Below are positions 9,945 to 18,629 of a DNA stretch of 64,000 nt, one piece after another. Each line of letters begins with the position of its first letter. Position 1 is the first letter of the stretch. The DNA comes from Halogeometricum limi. GTDB lineage: Archaea > Halobacteriota > Halobacteria > Halobacteriales > Haloferacaceae. The position numbers and the translations under genes are program-made. The DNA is taken from positions 310,001-374,000 of the forward strand of contig NZ_FOYS01000001.1 in the NCBI RefSeq assembly GCF_900115785.1, written 5' to 3'. The notes under the pieces were generated by a model. The model worked only from the letters and a program-made list of their open reading frames with translations, searched no databases and had not been told where the DNA came from.

Positions 9945-11108
9945 ATGCTCGATTATCTGGGATTGGAGGCGGACCTCACGCAAGAAGAGCGGATGATTCG
10001 CGACGAGGCGCGGCGCTTCGTCGAAGAGGAGGTCAAACCAGACATCGGTGAGCACTTCGAGAACGGCACGTTCCCGATGGACCTCGTCCCGAAGATGGGC
10101 GAACTCGGCTTCTACGCGCCGACGATAGACGGCTACGGACTCCCCGGCGTCGGTGACCGCGCGTACGGTATCCTGATGCAGGAGTTAGAGGCGGGCGACT
10201 CGGGTCTCCGGTCGATGGCGAGCGTGCAGGGCGCACTCGTCATGTACCCCATCTACGCGTTCGGGTCCGAGGAGCAGAAAGAGCGGTGGCTCCCTGACCT
10301 CGGAACCGGCGACGCCGTCGGCTGTTTCGGCCTCACGGAACCCGAACACGGGTCGAACCCGTCGGGGATGCAGACGCGCGCGGAACGCGACGACGACGGC
10401 TTCGTGTTGAACGGGTCGAAGACGTGGATAACGAACTCGCCCATCGCCGACGTGGCCGTCGTCTGGGGGCGCGACACCTCCGCGGACGATTCGCCCGTCC
10501 GGGGCTTCCTCGTCGAGACGGACCGCGACGGCGTGACGACGAACAAGATAGACGACAAACTGTCGATGCGGGCGTCCGTCACCGGCGAAATCGGACTGGA
10601 CGACGTGTGGGTGCCCGAGGAGAACGTCCTCCCGGGCGTGGAAGGGATGAAGGGTCCGCTGTCCTGTCTCACGCAGGCCCGGTTCGGTATCTCGTGGGGC
10701 GTCGTCGGCGCGGCTCGCGACGCGTTCGAGGCCGCACTCGACTACGCGAAGGACCGCGACCAGTTCGGCGGCCCCATCGCGCGCTTCCAGATTCAACAGG
10801 ACAAACTGGCGGAGATGGCGACGCAGATAACGAACGGGCAACTGATGGCCTACCGCCTCGCGGAGTTGAAGTCGCGCGACGAGTTGCGCCATCAGCACGT
10901 GTCGATGGCGAAGCGACACAACGTCCGGATGGCCCGCGAGGTGTCGCGGACGGCCCGTGAGATTCTCGGCGGCAACGGCATCACCACCGACTACTCGCCG
11001 ATGCGACATCTCGCGAACATGGAGACGGTGTACACCTACGAGGGGACGCACGACATCCACACGCTCGTCATCGGGGCGGACCTCACTGGCATTCCAGCCT
11101 TCGAGTAG
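9945..11108 (+). CDS. Acyl-CoA dehydrogenase, glutaryl-CoA dehydrogenase-like
   Basis: A 387-residue FAD-dependent acyl-CoA dehydrogenase. Family marks are CFGLTEPEHGSNPSGM, NGSKTWITNSP, and the catalytic Glu366 in YTYEGTHDIH. The sequences SVQGALVMYPIYAFGSEEQ and LTQARFGISWG match the glutaryl-CoA branch more than the short- or medium-chain branches, so oxidation (and perhaps decarboxylation) of glutaryl-CoA from Lys/Trp breakdown is likely. Electrons would leave through ETF; the membrane Fe-S oxidoreductase at 13614-15731 is a candidate acceptor. The ATG at 9945 gives MLDYLGLEADLT; the longer frame is Pro/Arg-rich and not homologous. Confidence 0.9.
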   Translation: MLDYLGLEADLTQEERMIRDEARRFVEEEVKPDIGEHFENGTFPMDLVPKMGELGFYAPTIDGYGLPGVGDRAYGILMQELEAGDSGLRSMASVQGALVMYPIYAFGSEEQKERWLPDLGTGDAVGCFGLTEPEHGSNPSGMQTRAERDDDGFVLNGSKTWITNSPIADVAVVWGRDTSADDSPVRGFLVETDRDGVTTNKIDDKLSMRASVTGEIGLDDVWVPEENVLPGVEGMKGPLSCLTQARFGISWGVVGAARDAFEAALDYAKDRDQFGGPIARFQIQQDKLAEMATQITNGQLMAYRLAELKSRDELRHQHVSMAKRHNVRMAREVSRTAREILGGNGITTDYSPMRHLANMETVYTYEGTHDIHTLVIGADLTGIPAFE

Positions 11109-11340
11109 CTTGGCTGCTCGAACCGTTGGAATGGCAGTGAGTAGGATGGGGTTCCGGCCTTCGAGCCGTCTCTACCTCACGGGAGGGACCCGTTCGTGTA
11201 TCCGTGCGAAACGTTCTCTATTCACTGTCAATCGTCACAAAAACAACGTCCGTAGTTCGGACGAGAGCACCTGATAGCGGTTCTCGGGGCCGAACGTCAA
11301 TCTTTGCCGCCCGTGCGCGGACTGTGCCAATAGGGCGCAC

Positions 11341-11375
11341 GGTTTATACCTGACAGACCGTACGACTAATCGGAG
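11341..11375 (+). promoter_or_regulatory. TATA box and Shine-Dalgarno for the 96-residue protein
   Basis: TTTATA at 11343-11348 is about 35-40 nt before the ATG at 11383, and GGAGG at about 11371-11375 sits 7 nt before it. A leadered message with a real Shine-Dalgarno is less common here than leaderless starts. The remaining intergenic DNA from 11109 holds no other gene; a short stretch TTCCGGCCTTCGAG near 11152 repeats the 3' end of the preceding gene. Confidence 0.55.
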
Positions 11376-11382
11376 GCAGACA

Positions 11383-11673
11383 ATGACCGCTTCGGCCCAC
11401 AACAGTTCGACTGCACTCGACCTCGACGTCGAAGAGGCGTGGGCGCTCCACGCCGCTCTCCTGTCGGCCATCGAGGATGCGGTGCAGGACGGCGACGACC
11501 CCGAGACCGCTGTATCGCTCCTCGAACGTCTCGAAGACGGCGACGACTTCGACTCCGAGGAACTGGAGTGTCTCGTCGAGACACTTCGCGACTACGTCGA
11601 GCACCGGGCACCGTCGCGTGACCGCGGCCCCGCGCGGAACGTCATCAGCGACATCCAGACCGCCCTCGCGTGA
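11383..11673 (+). CDS. Small acidic haloarchaeal protein of unknown function
   Basis: A 96-residue acidic, mostly helical protein (LDVEEAWALHAALLSAIEDAVQ; AVSLLERLEDGDDFDSEELECLVETLRDYVEHR). No catalytic motif, zinc site or membrane segment is visible. It has its own TATA box and a good Shine-Dalgarno, which supports it being real. The helical repeat-like layout suggests a small protein-interaction module; the function is not known to me. Confidence 0.7.
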   Translation: MTASAHNSSTALDLDVEEAWALHAALLSAIEDAVQDGDDPETAVSLLERLEDGDDFDSEELECLVETLRDYVEHRAPSRDRGPARNVISDIQTALA

Positions 11674-11785
11674 CGCACTCGACACCGAGCACGGACCGCT
11701 ATCGACCCGCCCAACTGCCCCCGTTCCCGCGTGGCGTGTGCGTATCGATGGACTGTCCGCCGGTACTCTCGCGCCCCCGACTGCT

Positions 11786-12268
11786 TCAGGGTTCGTCTTC
11801 CCAGTAATCCACCGTGTCCTCCCGCTTGAAGTACCCCGACACGGTCCGCTCGCCGTCTCCGCCCGGCGGCGCGCCCGCGAAGACACCCACTTTTTCGGAG
11901 TCCGGATAGACGCTCACGTCCGGGTCCCGCATCGTCGAGACCATCAGGTAGCGAAGCGGTTCCTCGCCGTCGTTTCGCAGGCGGTGCGCTCCCGACGGGT
12001 CGGCGGGGAACGCGAGGAAGTCGCCCGCGGCTATCGACTCCTCGCCGTCGGGGGTTCGGACCACGCCCGTTCCCGAGAGGACGTACGCGACCTCTTCGTT
12101 ACCCGTGTGGAAGTGGTACGGCCACGACGACGCTCCCGGCGGGAGTTCGTACAGACTCGCTCCCAACGTCTCCGCCTCCGACGCCGAACCGAGTTTCTTG
12201 CGCCGAAACTGCGTCCGTCCGTGTTCGGTCTCCGTCCACGCCAGTTCTGACTCGCGAACTCGTGACAC
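11786..12268 (-). CDS. Cupin-domain protein
   Basis: A 160-residue single-domain cupin. Motif 1 is PYHFHTGNEEVAYVLSGTG, which supplies two His and one Glu as metal ligands; motif 2 is FPADPSGAHRLRNDGEEP. The SGTGVVRTPDGEESIAAGDFLAFP segment between them is the core barrel. The small cupins bind divalent metal and may act as isomerases, dioxygenases or sugar-binding proteins; the substrate cannot be read here. It starts with GTG at 12268. Confidence 0.85.
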   Translation of the reverse strand: MSRVRESELAWTETEHGRTQFRRKKLGSASEAETLGASLYELPPGASSWPYHFHTGNEEVAYVLSGTGVVRTPDGEESIAAGDFLAFPADPSGAHRLRNDGEEPLRYLMVSTMRDPDVSVYPDSEKVGVFAGAPPGGDGERTVSGYFKREDTVDYWEDEP

Positions 12269-12370
12269 GGATGACAGATTCGCCGCCGCGGTAATCAGTC
12301 CTCGGCCGGGTCGGGTCGAGCGACTTGCCTTCGACGGTGGCTACTTGCGGCCGACGCGCGACCGGACGGT

Positions 12371-12742
12371 ATGGGTTTCATCCACACGGCTCTCGACGTG
12401 ACCGACGTAGACGAGACGCTCGATTTCTACGCGGAACTCGGCCTCTCGAAGACGGGCGAGTTCACGCTGAACGGCGTCCGAAACGTCTACGTCGGCGACG
12501 GTGACGACGCGGAACTCCAGTTGAAACACGACCCCGAGAGAGACGAACCGGTCGAACCGGCCGGTATCGACCACGTCGCGGTCGAAGTCGACGACGCCGA
12601 CGAGGCGTTCGCGAGTCTCGTGGCCGCGACGGACTGTCCGGTGGTCCGCGAACCGTTCGACGTGGACCCGGTGAACGCCCACGTCGCGTTCGTCGAAGCC
12701 CCCGACGGATACGTCGTCGAACTGGTCGAATATCTCGACTGA
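12371..12742 (+). CDS. VOC-family protein (glyoxalase I-like)
   Basis: A 123-residue vicinal-oxygen-chelate protein made of two beta-alpha-beta-beta-beta units. Probable metal ligands are His5 in FIHTAL, a Glu in AELQLKHD, His in GIDHVAVEV and Glu in YVVELVEYLD, the order found in glyoxalase I. It may therefore detoxify methylglyoxal as a thiol hemithioacetal; haloarchaea use gamma-glutamylcysteine rather than glutathione. Related VOC folds also serve as dioxygenases or epimerases. Confidence 0.85.
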   Translation: MGFIHTALDVTDVDETLDFYAELGLSKTGEFTLNGVRNVYVGDGDDAELQLKHDPERDEPVEPAGIDHVAVEVDDADEAFASLVAATDCPVVREPFDVDPVNAHVAFVEAPDGYVVELVEYLD

Positions 12743-12813
12743 CTCGTCTCCGAGAACGACCGTCCCTTCCGCGGGGACCACCTATTTGTCTCCTCCGAAC
12801 GGAGGTACTGGTG

Positions 12814-13269
12814 ATGACGAATCAACAGGTCACGGACCTCCTGAAGAAGGCGTACCTCGACGAACTGGAGACGGTGATGAACTACATGACGAACTCCATC
12901 GTGTTGGACGGCGTCCGCGCCGAAGAGATCAAGGAGTCGCTCAAGGCGGACATCCAAGAGGAACTCGGTCACGCCGAACAGATCGGCAACCGCCTGAAGC
13001 AACTCGACGAGAAACCGCCGGGGTCGGCGTCGTTCGAGGCCAGCCAGATGGACCTTCAACCGCCCGAAGACAGTACGAACGTCATCTCGGTCATCGAGGG
13101 CGTTCTGGCGGCCGAAGAGGACGCAATCTCCACGTACCGCGACCTTATCGACGCCGCCGAAGAGGCGAACGACCCGGTCACGGAGGACCTCGCGGTCACG
13201 CTTCTCGGCGACGAGGAGGCACACCGCACGGAGTTCCGCGGGTTCAAGAAAGAGTACAAGAAGGACTGA
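12814..13269 (+). CDS. Ferritin-like diiron-carboxylate protein
   Basis: A 151-residue four-helix protein with the spacing of a diiron site: Glu17/Glu19 in YLDELETVMNY, Glu50 and His53 in EELGHAEQ, Glu101 in AAEEDAISTY, and Glu134 and His137 in DEEAHR. It belongs to the rubrerythrin/bacterioferritin-like group without the rubredoxin tail and could store iron or scavenge peroxide. GGAGGT at 12801-12806 is well placed for the ATG at 12814; the GTG at 12811 immediately before is too close. Confidence 0.88.
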   Translation: MTNQQVTDLLKKAYLDELETVMNYMTNSIVLDGVRAEEIKESLKADIQEELGHAEQIGNRLKQLDEKPPGSASFEASQMDLQPPEDSTNVISVIEGVLAAEEDAISTYRDLIDAAEEANDPVTEDLAVTLLGDEEAHRTEFRGFKKEYKKD

Positions 13270-13327
13270 GGCGTCCGTTCGTACAGTCCTCGGAACTATT
13301 ATTTCTTACCAGACGACATATCCCTCC

Positions 13328-13567
13328 GTGAGTTCCCTCCTGTTCGACCTGCTCGTGTCTCCGCTCTCGGAGTTGTTCGCCGGCCTCGGCCCCGGAATCC
13401 CGCTGTGGTGGCTGTTTAGCCGCGCGGTTGCAATCGTCGCATTCTCGCTCGGTGCGGTCTTCGCGCTCGCTCGTCCGGCACCGCTCTCGTACGTCGGGTG
13501 GGTACTCCTCGCTCCGGGAGTCGCCTTCGCGGTCTCCGACGCGCGGACGCTCTGGCGGTGGCTCTGA
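13328..13567 (+). CDS. Small membrane protein of unknown function
   Basis: A 79-residue protein with two to three hydrophobic segments (IPLWWLFSRAVAIVAFSLGAV; LSYVGWVLLAPGVAFAV) and a short loop. It starts with GTG at 13328 and an AT-rich patch around 13298-13303 is at leaderless spacing. No known motif; placement in the cytoplasmic membrane is inferred. Confidence 0.6.
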   Translation: MSSLLFDLLVSPLSELFAGLGPGIPLWWLFSRAVAIVAFSLGAVFALARPAPLSYVGWVLLAPGVAFAVSDARTLWRWL

Positions 13568-13613
13568 GCCTGCGTCGAACCCAAACCCACGCCGAACACG
13601 AAAGCAGACGCGC

Positions 13614-15731
13614 TCAGTCGGCCGTCGCGGACGTCGTCTCGTCGCCTGCGGCCGACGCGTCGCGTTTCGACTCCAACGCTTCCACCAGCAACTCGGCCAC
13701 GTCGATTATCTCGATGTCGTCCTCGTAGTCGCCGGTCTTCCGCCCGTCCTCGTACATCGTCGCGCACATCGGACAGGCGACGACGAACTTCTCGACGGCG
13801 CTCCCGGCGGCGGTGTCTTCGAGTGCCTCGCGCAGGCGTTCCTCGCTCGGTTTCGTCTCCTCGTCCTGTTCCATCCAGAGGCCGCCGCCGCCGCCACCGC
13901 AGCAGAACGAGTCGGAGCGATTGCGGGGCATCTCCGCCAGCGTCGCGCCCGTCGCGCGGACGATTTCGCGGGGGGCCTCGTACTCGTCGTTGAACCGCCC
14001 GAGGTGACACGGGTCGTGGTAAGTGACGGTGTAGTCTATCTCGGACCCGTCGAGGCCGACACGGTCCGACTCCACGAGCGATTCGACCACCTGCGTGTAG
14101 TGGTAGACGGGGTAGTCGAACTCGGGGTCCAGTTCGGGGTACTCGTTCAGGAACGTGTTGTACGAGTGCGGGTCCGTACAGACGATTTTGTCGAACTCGC
14201 AGTCGTGGACGGCCGCGGCGTTGTCCTCGACGAGCATCTCGTACAGGCCCTCCTCGCCGACGCGGCGCACGTCGTTGCCGTCGTGCTGTTCGTCCTCGTA
14301 GAGGATGCCGTAGGAGACGCCCGAGAGTTCGAACAGGCGGGCGAGCGACCGCGCGACGCGGCGGTTTCGCTCGTCGTAGGAGGGGTAGTCGCCGACGTAC
14401 CAGAGGAACTCCACGTCCTCCTCGCGGGCGTCGGGCACCTCGAAGTCGAGGTCACGGGTCCAGTCCGGGCGTTTCCGGGCCGGGTCGCCGAACGCGTTGC
14501 CGTTCTGGAAGATGTTCATCATCGCCTCCTGAACGGGTTCCTGTTGCTGGCCCGTCTCCGTGAGACGGCGGTTCATCTCTGTGAAGTGGCTGAGGTGTTC
14601 GATGTCGACGGGGCAGGCGTCCATGCAGGCCATGCAGGCCATGCAGGACTCCATCGATTCGGCCGCGATGACCGAGGTGCCGCCGTCCGCGACGATGTCG
14701 ATTTCGTCGGTCTCTCCCGCGTCTAACTCCTCGCGGTAGCGCTTCAGGTCGAGGATGACGTCCCGCGGGTCGAGGTTCCGACCCGAGGCTTTCGCGGGAC
14801 AGACCGACGAACAGCGACCGCACTTCGTGCAGGCGTCGGTGTCGAGGAGTTGCCGCCACGACAGGTCGTCGATGGAGGTGTAGCCGATTTCGTCGGGGCT
14901 CTCGTCCTCGGGGACGCCCGGAAGGCGCTTACCGGCCTTCTCGTCGGCGGTGACGACGTTGGCGAACGAGGATATCATGTGGAACGGCTTCGCGTAGGGG
15001 ACGAACGCGACGAAGCCGAGGGCGATGATGGCGTGGGACCACCACCCCGCCCAGTAGAGCGTCTCGGCCATCCCGGCGGTCATCCCGCCGGCGTCGAAGA
15101 CGAGGGCGACGAAGTAGCCGACGAACGACACCGTCTCCCACTCGGGGAACTCGGTGCCGACGATGCGCAGGGCCTCTAAGGCGTAGCCGCCGACGCCGAG
15201 GACGAACAGCGTCCAGACGAAGATGTCGTCTTCGAACCCGGTGTGTTTGCCCCAGAGGCGTTCCTCGCGGACGACGTAGCGGCGGTAGATGGCCATGCCG
15301 ACGCCGACGACGAACAGGAAGCCGAGGGCGTCCATGACGAACGAGTACGAGAGGTAGAAGTCGCCGACGAAGAACGACTCGCCCGTAATTCGCCGGTAGA
15401 AGTCGATGTCGATGGCGAGGATGGTCGTCCCGATGAGGAGCGTCAGAAAGCCCCAGAGGATGAACGCGTGCATCACGCCGCCGTACAGGTCACGGTCGAA
15501 CTGCTTCTCGTTCGAGAGGACGACGCGGGAAGCCCGACGGATTCGCCCGGGCAGGTCGTCGAGTCGGTCGAAGGCGTCCGCCTCGCCCTCCGTGTAGCGC
15601 GCGAAGCGTTCGTACACGCCGTACAGGAAGACGAGCACGGCCATCGCGGAGAGGGCGTAGAAGACCACCTCACCCACCGGAGAGATGGTCCAGAACGTCT
15701 CCCGAGTCGGTTCCGACTGCAAGAGTATCAT
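13614..15731 (-). CDS. Membrane-bound HdrD-like Fe-S oxidoreductase (cytochrome b + 2x[4Fe-4S] + CCG domains)
   Basis: A 705-residue fusion. Residues 1-260 hold about six membrane helices of a NarI-like cytochrome b domain, with His89, His233 and His251 as possible heme ligands. Two [4Fe-4S] clusters follow: Cys301/304/307/311 (CTKCGRCSSVCP) and Cys363/366/369/373 (CMACMACMDACP). Two CCG-type cysteine domains end the protein, the second clear as DPCHLGRF and CCGGGG. This architecture matches proteins proposed to pass electrons from ETF (acyl-CoA oxidation) to menaquinone. An acyl-CoA dehydrogenase lies at 9945-11108. Lactate or glycolate oxidation is an alternative. Confidence 0.9.
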   Translation of the reverse strand: MILLQSEPTRETFWTISPVGEVVFYALSAMAVLVFLYGVYERFARYTEGEADAFDRLDDLPGRIRRASRVVLSNEKQFDRDLYGGVMHAFILWGFLTLLIGTTILAIDIDFYRRITGESFFVGDFYLSYSFVMDALGFLFVVGVGMAIYRRYVVREERLWGKHTGFEDDIFVWTLFVLGVGGYALEALRIVGTEFPEWETVSFVGYFVALVFDAGGMTAGMAETLYWAGWWSHAIIALGFVAFVPYAKPFHMISSFANVVTADEKAGKRLPGVPEDESPDEIGYTSIDDLSWRQLLDTDACTKCGRCSSVCPAKASGRNLDPRDVILDLKRYREELDAGETDEIDIVADGGTSVIAAESMESCMACMACMDACPVDIEHLSHFTEMNRRLTETGQQQEPVQEAMMNIFQNGNAFGDPARKRPDWTRDLDFEVPDAREEDVEFLWYVGDYPSYDERNRRVARSLARLFELSGVSYGILYEDEQHDGNDVRRVGEEGLYEMLVEDNAAAVHDCEFDKIVCTDPHSYNTFLNEYPELDPEFDYPVYHYTQVVESLVESDRVGLDGSEIDYTVTYHDPCHLGRFNDEYEAPREIVRATGATLAEMPRNRSDSFCCGGGGGGLWMEQDEETKPSEERLREALEDTAAGSAVEKFVVACPMCATMYEDGRKTGDYEDDIEIIDVAELLVEALESKRDASAAGDETTSATAD

Positions 15732-15814
15732 AGTTTATTGGGCGGAAACTGAGCGGTTAAATCTTGTCACCCGCGGCGGGGGTATCCGACGAGGAATCGG
15801 ACGCCGCACGGCGG

Positions 15815-16519
15815 TCAGACGAACACCGACGCGACGAGCAGGAGTCCGAACGCGAGGACGGGATAGTCCCGCCGAGAGAACCGGAGGTCCGGAAGCGTCG
15901 GATTCCACGCGAAACAGCGCGCGCGGAGGGCGAGTGCCAGCCTGTCCGAACGAGCGAAGGCCCGGCGGACGCCCGCGGTGCCGACGATACGGATTCGGTC
16001 CCGGAGCGAACGCTGGTCTCCTAGTCGCGCCGCCGACGCCTCCCGGACGCGTCGGAGGTCCGCGAGGAGGACGGGGAAAAAGCGGAAGACGAGGGCGACG
16101 CCGACGCCGAAGAACCGGCCCGCCTTCCCGGGCACGAGTCGCTCGACGGCCGCCCGGGAGTCTCTGACCGGCGTCGTCCGCAGGTAGACGGCCGAGACGA
16201 GGAGGACGAGGAGGACGCGATAGCTGGCGAGTGCGGGGTCGACGGCCGCGCCGAGGTCCACGCCGGGCGGCGAGACGGTGACCACGGAGACGAGTGGCGC
16301 GAGGACGACGAACGGAAGCGCCGGGGCGAACCCGCGGAGCGAGTCCACCGGCGAGACGCGCCCGGCGGCGAGGAATCCGGCGGTGAGGACGGTGAAGACG
16401 GCCAGTCCACGGGGAGTCGTGTGCGCGAACGCCGCGACGGCGAAGGCGGCCTGCACGAGCAGTTTCGTCCGCGGGTCGAGACGGTGCGCAAGCGAGTCGC
16501 CGGGGCGGTAGGTCAGCAT
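15815..16519 (-). CDS. bioN: Biotin ECF transporter transmembrane subunit BioN (EcfT/CbiQ family)
   Basis: A 234-residue membrane protein with four to five helices. N-terminal DSLAHRLDPRTKLL is the standard EcfT entry, and the coupling region LGDQRSLRDRIRIVG ... ALALRARCFAW carries the Arg-rich motifs that contact the ATPase. It transmits ATP hydrolysis to the substrate-binding BioY. It is the last gene of bioY-bioM-bioN and its ATG overlaps the end of bioM by 7 nt, so the two are translationally coupled. Confidence 0.92.
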   Translation of the reverse strand: MLTYRPGDSLAHRLDPRTKLLVQAAFAVAAFAHTTPRGLAVFTVLTAGFLAAGRVSPVDSLRGFAPALPFVVLAPLVSVVTVSPPGVDLGAAVDPALASYRVLLVLLVSAVYLRTTPVRDSRAAVERLVPGKAGRFFGVGVALVFRFFPVLLADLRRVREASAARLGDQRSLRDRIRIVGTAGVRRAFARSDRLALALRARCFAWNPTLPDLRFSRRDYPVLAFGLLLVASVFV

Positions 16520-17223
16520 CGGCGCGGGGCGCGGACGTCGTGCGCTTCTAACTGCTCGACGGCCGCGTCGGGCGTCTCGTCGACGACGACGCGGCCACTC
16601 GACAGTACGACGACGCGGTCGGCGACGGCGAGGAGGTCACGCACGTCGTGGGTGACGACGACGACGCTCGTTCCCGCGCCGTGGAGGGATTCGAGACGGT
16701 CCACCACGGCGTCGCGGGCGGGGGCGTCCAACCCGGTGAACGGTTCGTCCAACACGAGGTGGTCGGGGCGCATCGCGAGTGCGCCCGCGATGGCGACGCG
16801 TTCCTGTTCGCCGCCGGAGAGTTCGTCCATTCGCTCGTCGTCTCTCCCCGCCATGTTCACCGCGTCGAGTGCGTCGCTCACTCGTCGGTCTATCTCGGGT
16901 CGCGGGAGGCCGAGGTTCTCCGGCCCGAACGCCACGTCCGCCCCCACCGTCGCGGCGACGAACTGGTCTCTCGGGTCTTGAAACACCATCCCGACGGCCG
17001 TCCGTGCGGCGACGAGGTTCTCCGGGACCGACCGACCGTTGACGGACACCTCGCCCGCGTCGGGTTCGACGAGGCCGTTGAAGTGCCGGACGAGGGTGGT
17101 CTTGCCGGACCCGTTCGCGCCCGCGAGGACGACGAACTCGCTGTCGTCGATAGCGAGGCTCACCCCGTCGACGGCGACGCTGTCGCCGTAGCGGTGGACG
17201 AGCGACTCGGTGCGGATGGTCAT
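16513..17223 (-). CDS. bioM: Biotin ECF transporter ATPase BioM
   Basis: A 236-residue ABC ATPase. Walker A GANGSGKTT (about 34-42), Q-loop VFQDPRDQF, signature LSGGEQERV, Walker B HLVLDEPFTGLDAP and H-loop VVTHDV are all intact. It powers biotin uptake with BioN and BioY. One ATPase gene is present, so a homodimer is likely. It follows bioY by 42 nt. Confidence 0.93.
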   Translation of the reverse strand: MTIRTESLVHRYGDSVAVDGVSLAIDDSEFVVLAGANGSGKTTLVRHFNGLVEPDAGEVSVNGRSVPENLVAARTAVGMVFQDPRDQFVAATVGADVAFGPENLGLPRPEIDRRVSDALDAVNMAGRDDERMDELSGGEQERVAIAGALAMRPDHLVLDEPFTGLDAPARDAVVDRLESLHGAGTSVVVVTHDVRDLLAVADRVVVLSSGRVVVDETPDAAVEQLEAHDVRAPRRC

Positions 17224-17265
17224 CGCAGGGTCATCGTGAGGTCATCGCGAACTGTCTGTTCTCCG

Positions 17266-17847
17266 CTACTCCGCCGCGGCGGCGTCGCTTCTGACGACGC
17301 CGACGGCGGCGGCTATCTTCACGGCCTCGAACGGGACGAACGCGAGGGCGCTGACGACGAACGCTTCGACCAGTCCCACGTCTTGGACGATGGAGAACCC
17401 GAGCGTACCGAGGGTGTAGATGACGACGGTTCCGAGGACCATCCCGCCGACGAGGCGGCCGAGTCCGACCTCCGCGGGGTCACGCAACTCGGACGTCCCG
17501 TGGACGGCGACGCCGACGAGGGCGGCGGCGACGGGGTACGACCAGAGGAAGCCGCCCGTGTAGCCGAACAACGGGCCGAGTCCGGCCTGCCCGCCGGCGA
17601 AGATTGGCGCACCCGCCGCGCCGGCGACGAGATAGAGCGCTATCGACGCGCCGCCCCACACGGGACCGAGGAAGATTCCGGCGAGGAAGACCCCCAACAC
17701 CTGGAGACTCACCGGCACGGGCGAGATAGGGTTCGGGAACGAGACGAAGGCGAACGCGCCGGTGAGCGCCGCGAACAACGCCGCGCGCGCGACGTTGCCG
17801 ACGACGGCGTCGCCGACGAGTTCGACCGAATCGGTGTTCGTAGCCAT
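17266..17847 (-). CDS. bioY: Biotin transporter substrate-binding subunit BioY
   Basis: A 193-residue membrane protein with six helices. The BioY marks are FPNPISPVPVSLQVLGVFLAG near residue 36 onward and the Gly/Ala-rich YLVAGAAGAPIFAGGQAGLGPLFGYTGGFLWSYP loop region. It binds biotin at the outer face and is the S-component of the ECF transporter. Start: ATG at 17845-17847; an in-frame GTG 8 codons upstream would overlap the operator. Transcription is probably repressed by biotin through the inverted repeat at 17861-17892. Confidence 0.94.
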   Translation of the reverse strand: MATNTDSVELVGDAVVGNVARAALFAALTGAFAFVSFPNPISPVPVSLQVLGVFLAGIFLGPVWGGASIALYLVAGAAGAPIFAGGQAGLGPLFGYTGGFLWSYPVAAALVGVAVHGTSELRDPAEVGLGRLVGGMVLGTVVIYTLGTLGFSIVQDVGLVEAFVVSALAFVPFEAVKIAAAVGVVRSDAAAAE

Positions 17848-17860
17848 GCCTCGTCGTGTC

Positions 17861-17892
17861 TCGTAAACCACTATTAGTCGTTCGGTTTACGA
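17861..17892. promoter_or_regulatory. BirA-type biotin operator upstream of bioY
   Basis: A perfect 9-bp inverted repeat, TCGTAAACC at 17861-17869 and GGTTTACGA at 17884-17892, separated by 14 bases. It matches the known BirA operator layout in bacteria and archaea (TTGTAAACC, 14-16 bases, GGTTTACAA) apart from one base at each end. The spacer contains CTAATAGT on the minus strand, a TATA-like element 24-31 nt ahead of bioY, so a bound repressor would block TBP. BirA itself is not in this window. Confidence 0.85.
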
Positions 17893-17994
17893 AGGCCGTT
17901 CGCCGGTCGCGACGCCGTCTCGGTCGCCGCCGTCGTATGGTTCACTCGAATATTCAGTAAGCTTTTGTAGCCACGGACGGTGTAGTATCTGTTC

Positions 17995-18606
17995 ATGGAC
18001 GAGAAGACGGCACACCTGAGAGACATATTCGTCGAGACGACGGGGGGCGACACCGTGACCGAGGCGCAGGAGGAGTCCCGCGGGTCGCTGACGGACGACG
18101 CCGACGACGAACGGGCGAACGCGCGCGTCGCCCGACTCGTCGCGGCGATGCGAGAGCGGTACGAGTTCGAGACCGACCTCGAACCCGCCGACTTACACCG
18201 CGTCGTCCGCGGGTTCTTCGACGGCGACACCGACGCCGAACTCGCCGCCGCCCTCGACGCGGACGCCGACGCGGCGGCCGTGTTCACCGCCCGGATGGAC
18301 CTCCACCTGATTCGCGACGGCGACACCGACGCGCCGTTCGAGTTCGCCGAACTCCGGTCGCTCGTCCGGTCGGGGGCCGACGACGAGACGTGCGCCGCCG
18401 AACTCGGGACGGAGGTGGAGACGGTGCGGCACTCCCGTCGCGTGGTCGAGACGCAACTCGAAGCGACCCGCGCGAACGACCGCTTCCGCACGGAGTTCAC
18501 CGAACTGCTCACCGACTCGGACCTCTCGGCGCGACTGGCCGAGGACGCCCGTCGCGACGGCTTACGCGACGCCACCGAAGACATCGAGACGGACGTGTCG
18601 CTGTAG
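17995..18606 (+). CDS. Conserved haloarchaeal protein (resembles conditioned-medium-induced protein 4)
   Basis: A 203-residue, very acidic, helical protein. From memory it corresponds to the protein called conditioned-medium-induced protein 4 next to mcm in Haloferax; I am moderately sure. The C-terminal part ELRSLVRSGADDETCAAELGTEVETVRHSRRVVETQLEATRANDRFRTEF reads like a degenerate helix-turn-helix followed by a long helix, so nucleic-acid binding is possible. No enzyme motif is present. A TATA-like GTAGTATC lies just upstream, and a T-rich terminator follows the gene. Confidence 0.75.
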   Translation: MDEKTAHLRDIFVETTGGDTVTEAQEESRGSLTDDADDERANARVARLVAAMRERYEFETDLEPADLHRVVRGFFDGDTDAELAAALDADADAAAVFTARMDLHLIRDGDTDAPFEFAELRSLVRSGADDETCAAELGTEVETVRHSRRVVETQLEATRANDRFRTEFTELLTDSDLSARLAEDARRDGLRDATEDIETDVSL

Positions 18607-18629
18607 TCGCACCCTCCTCTCGTCCCCGC

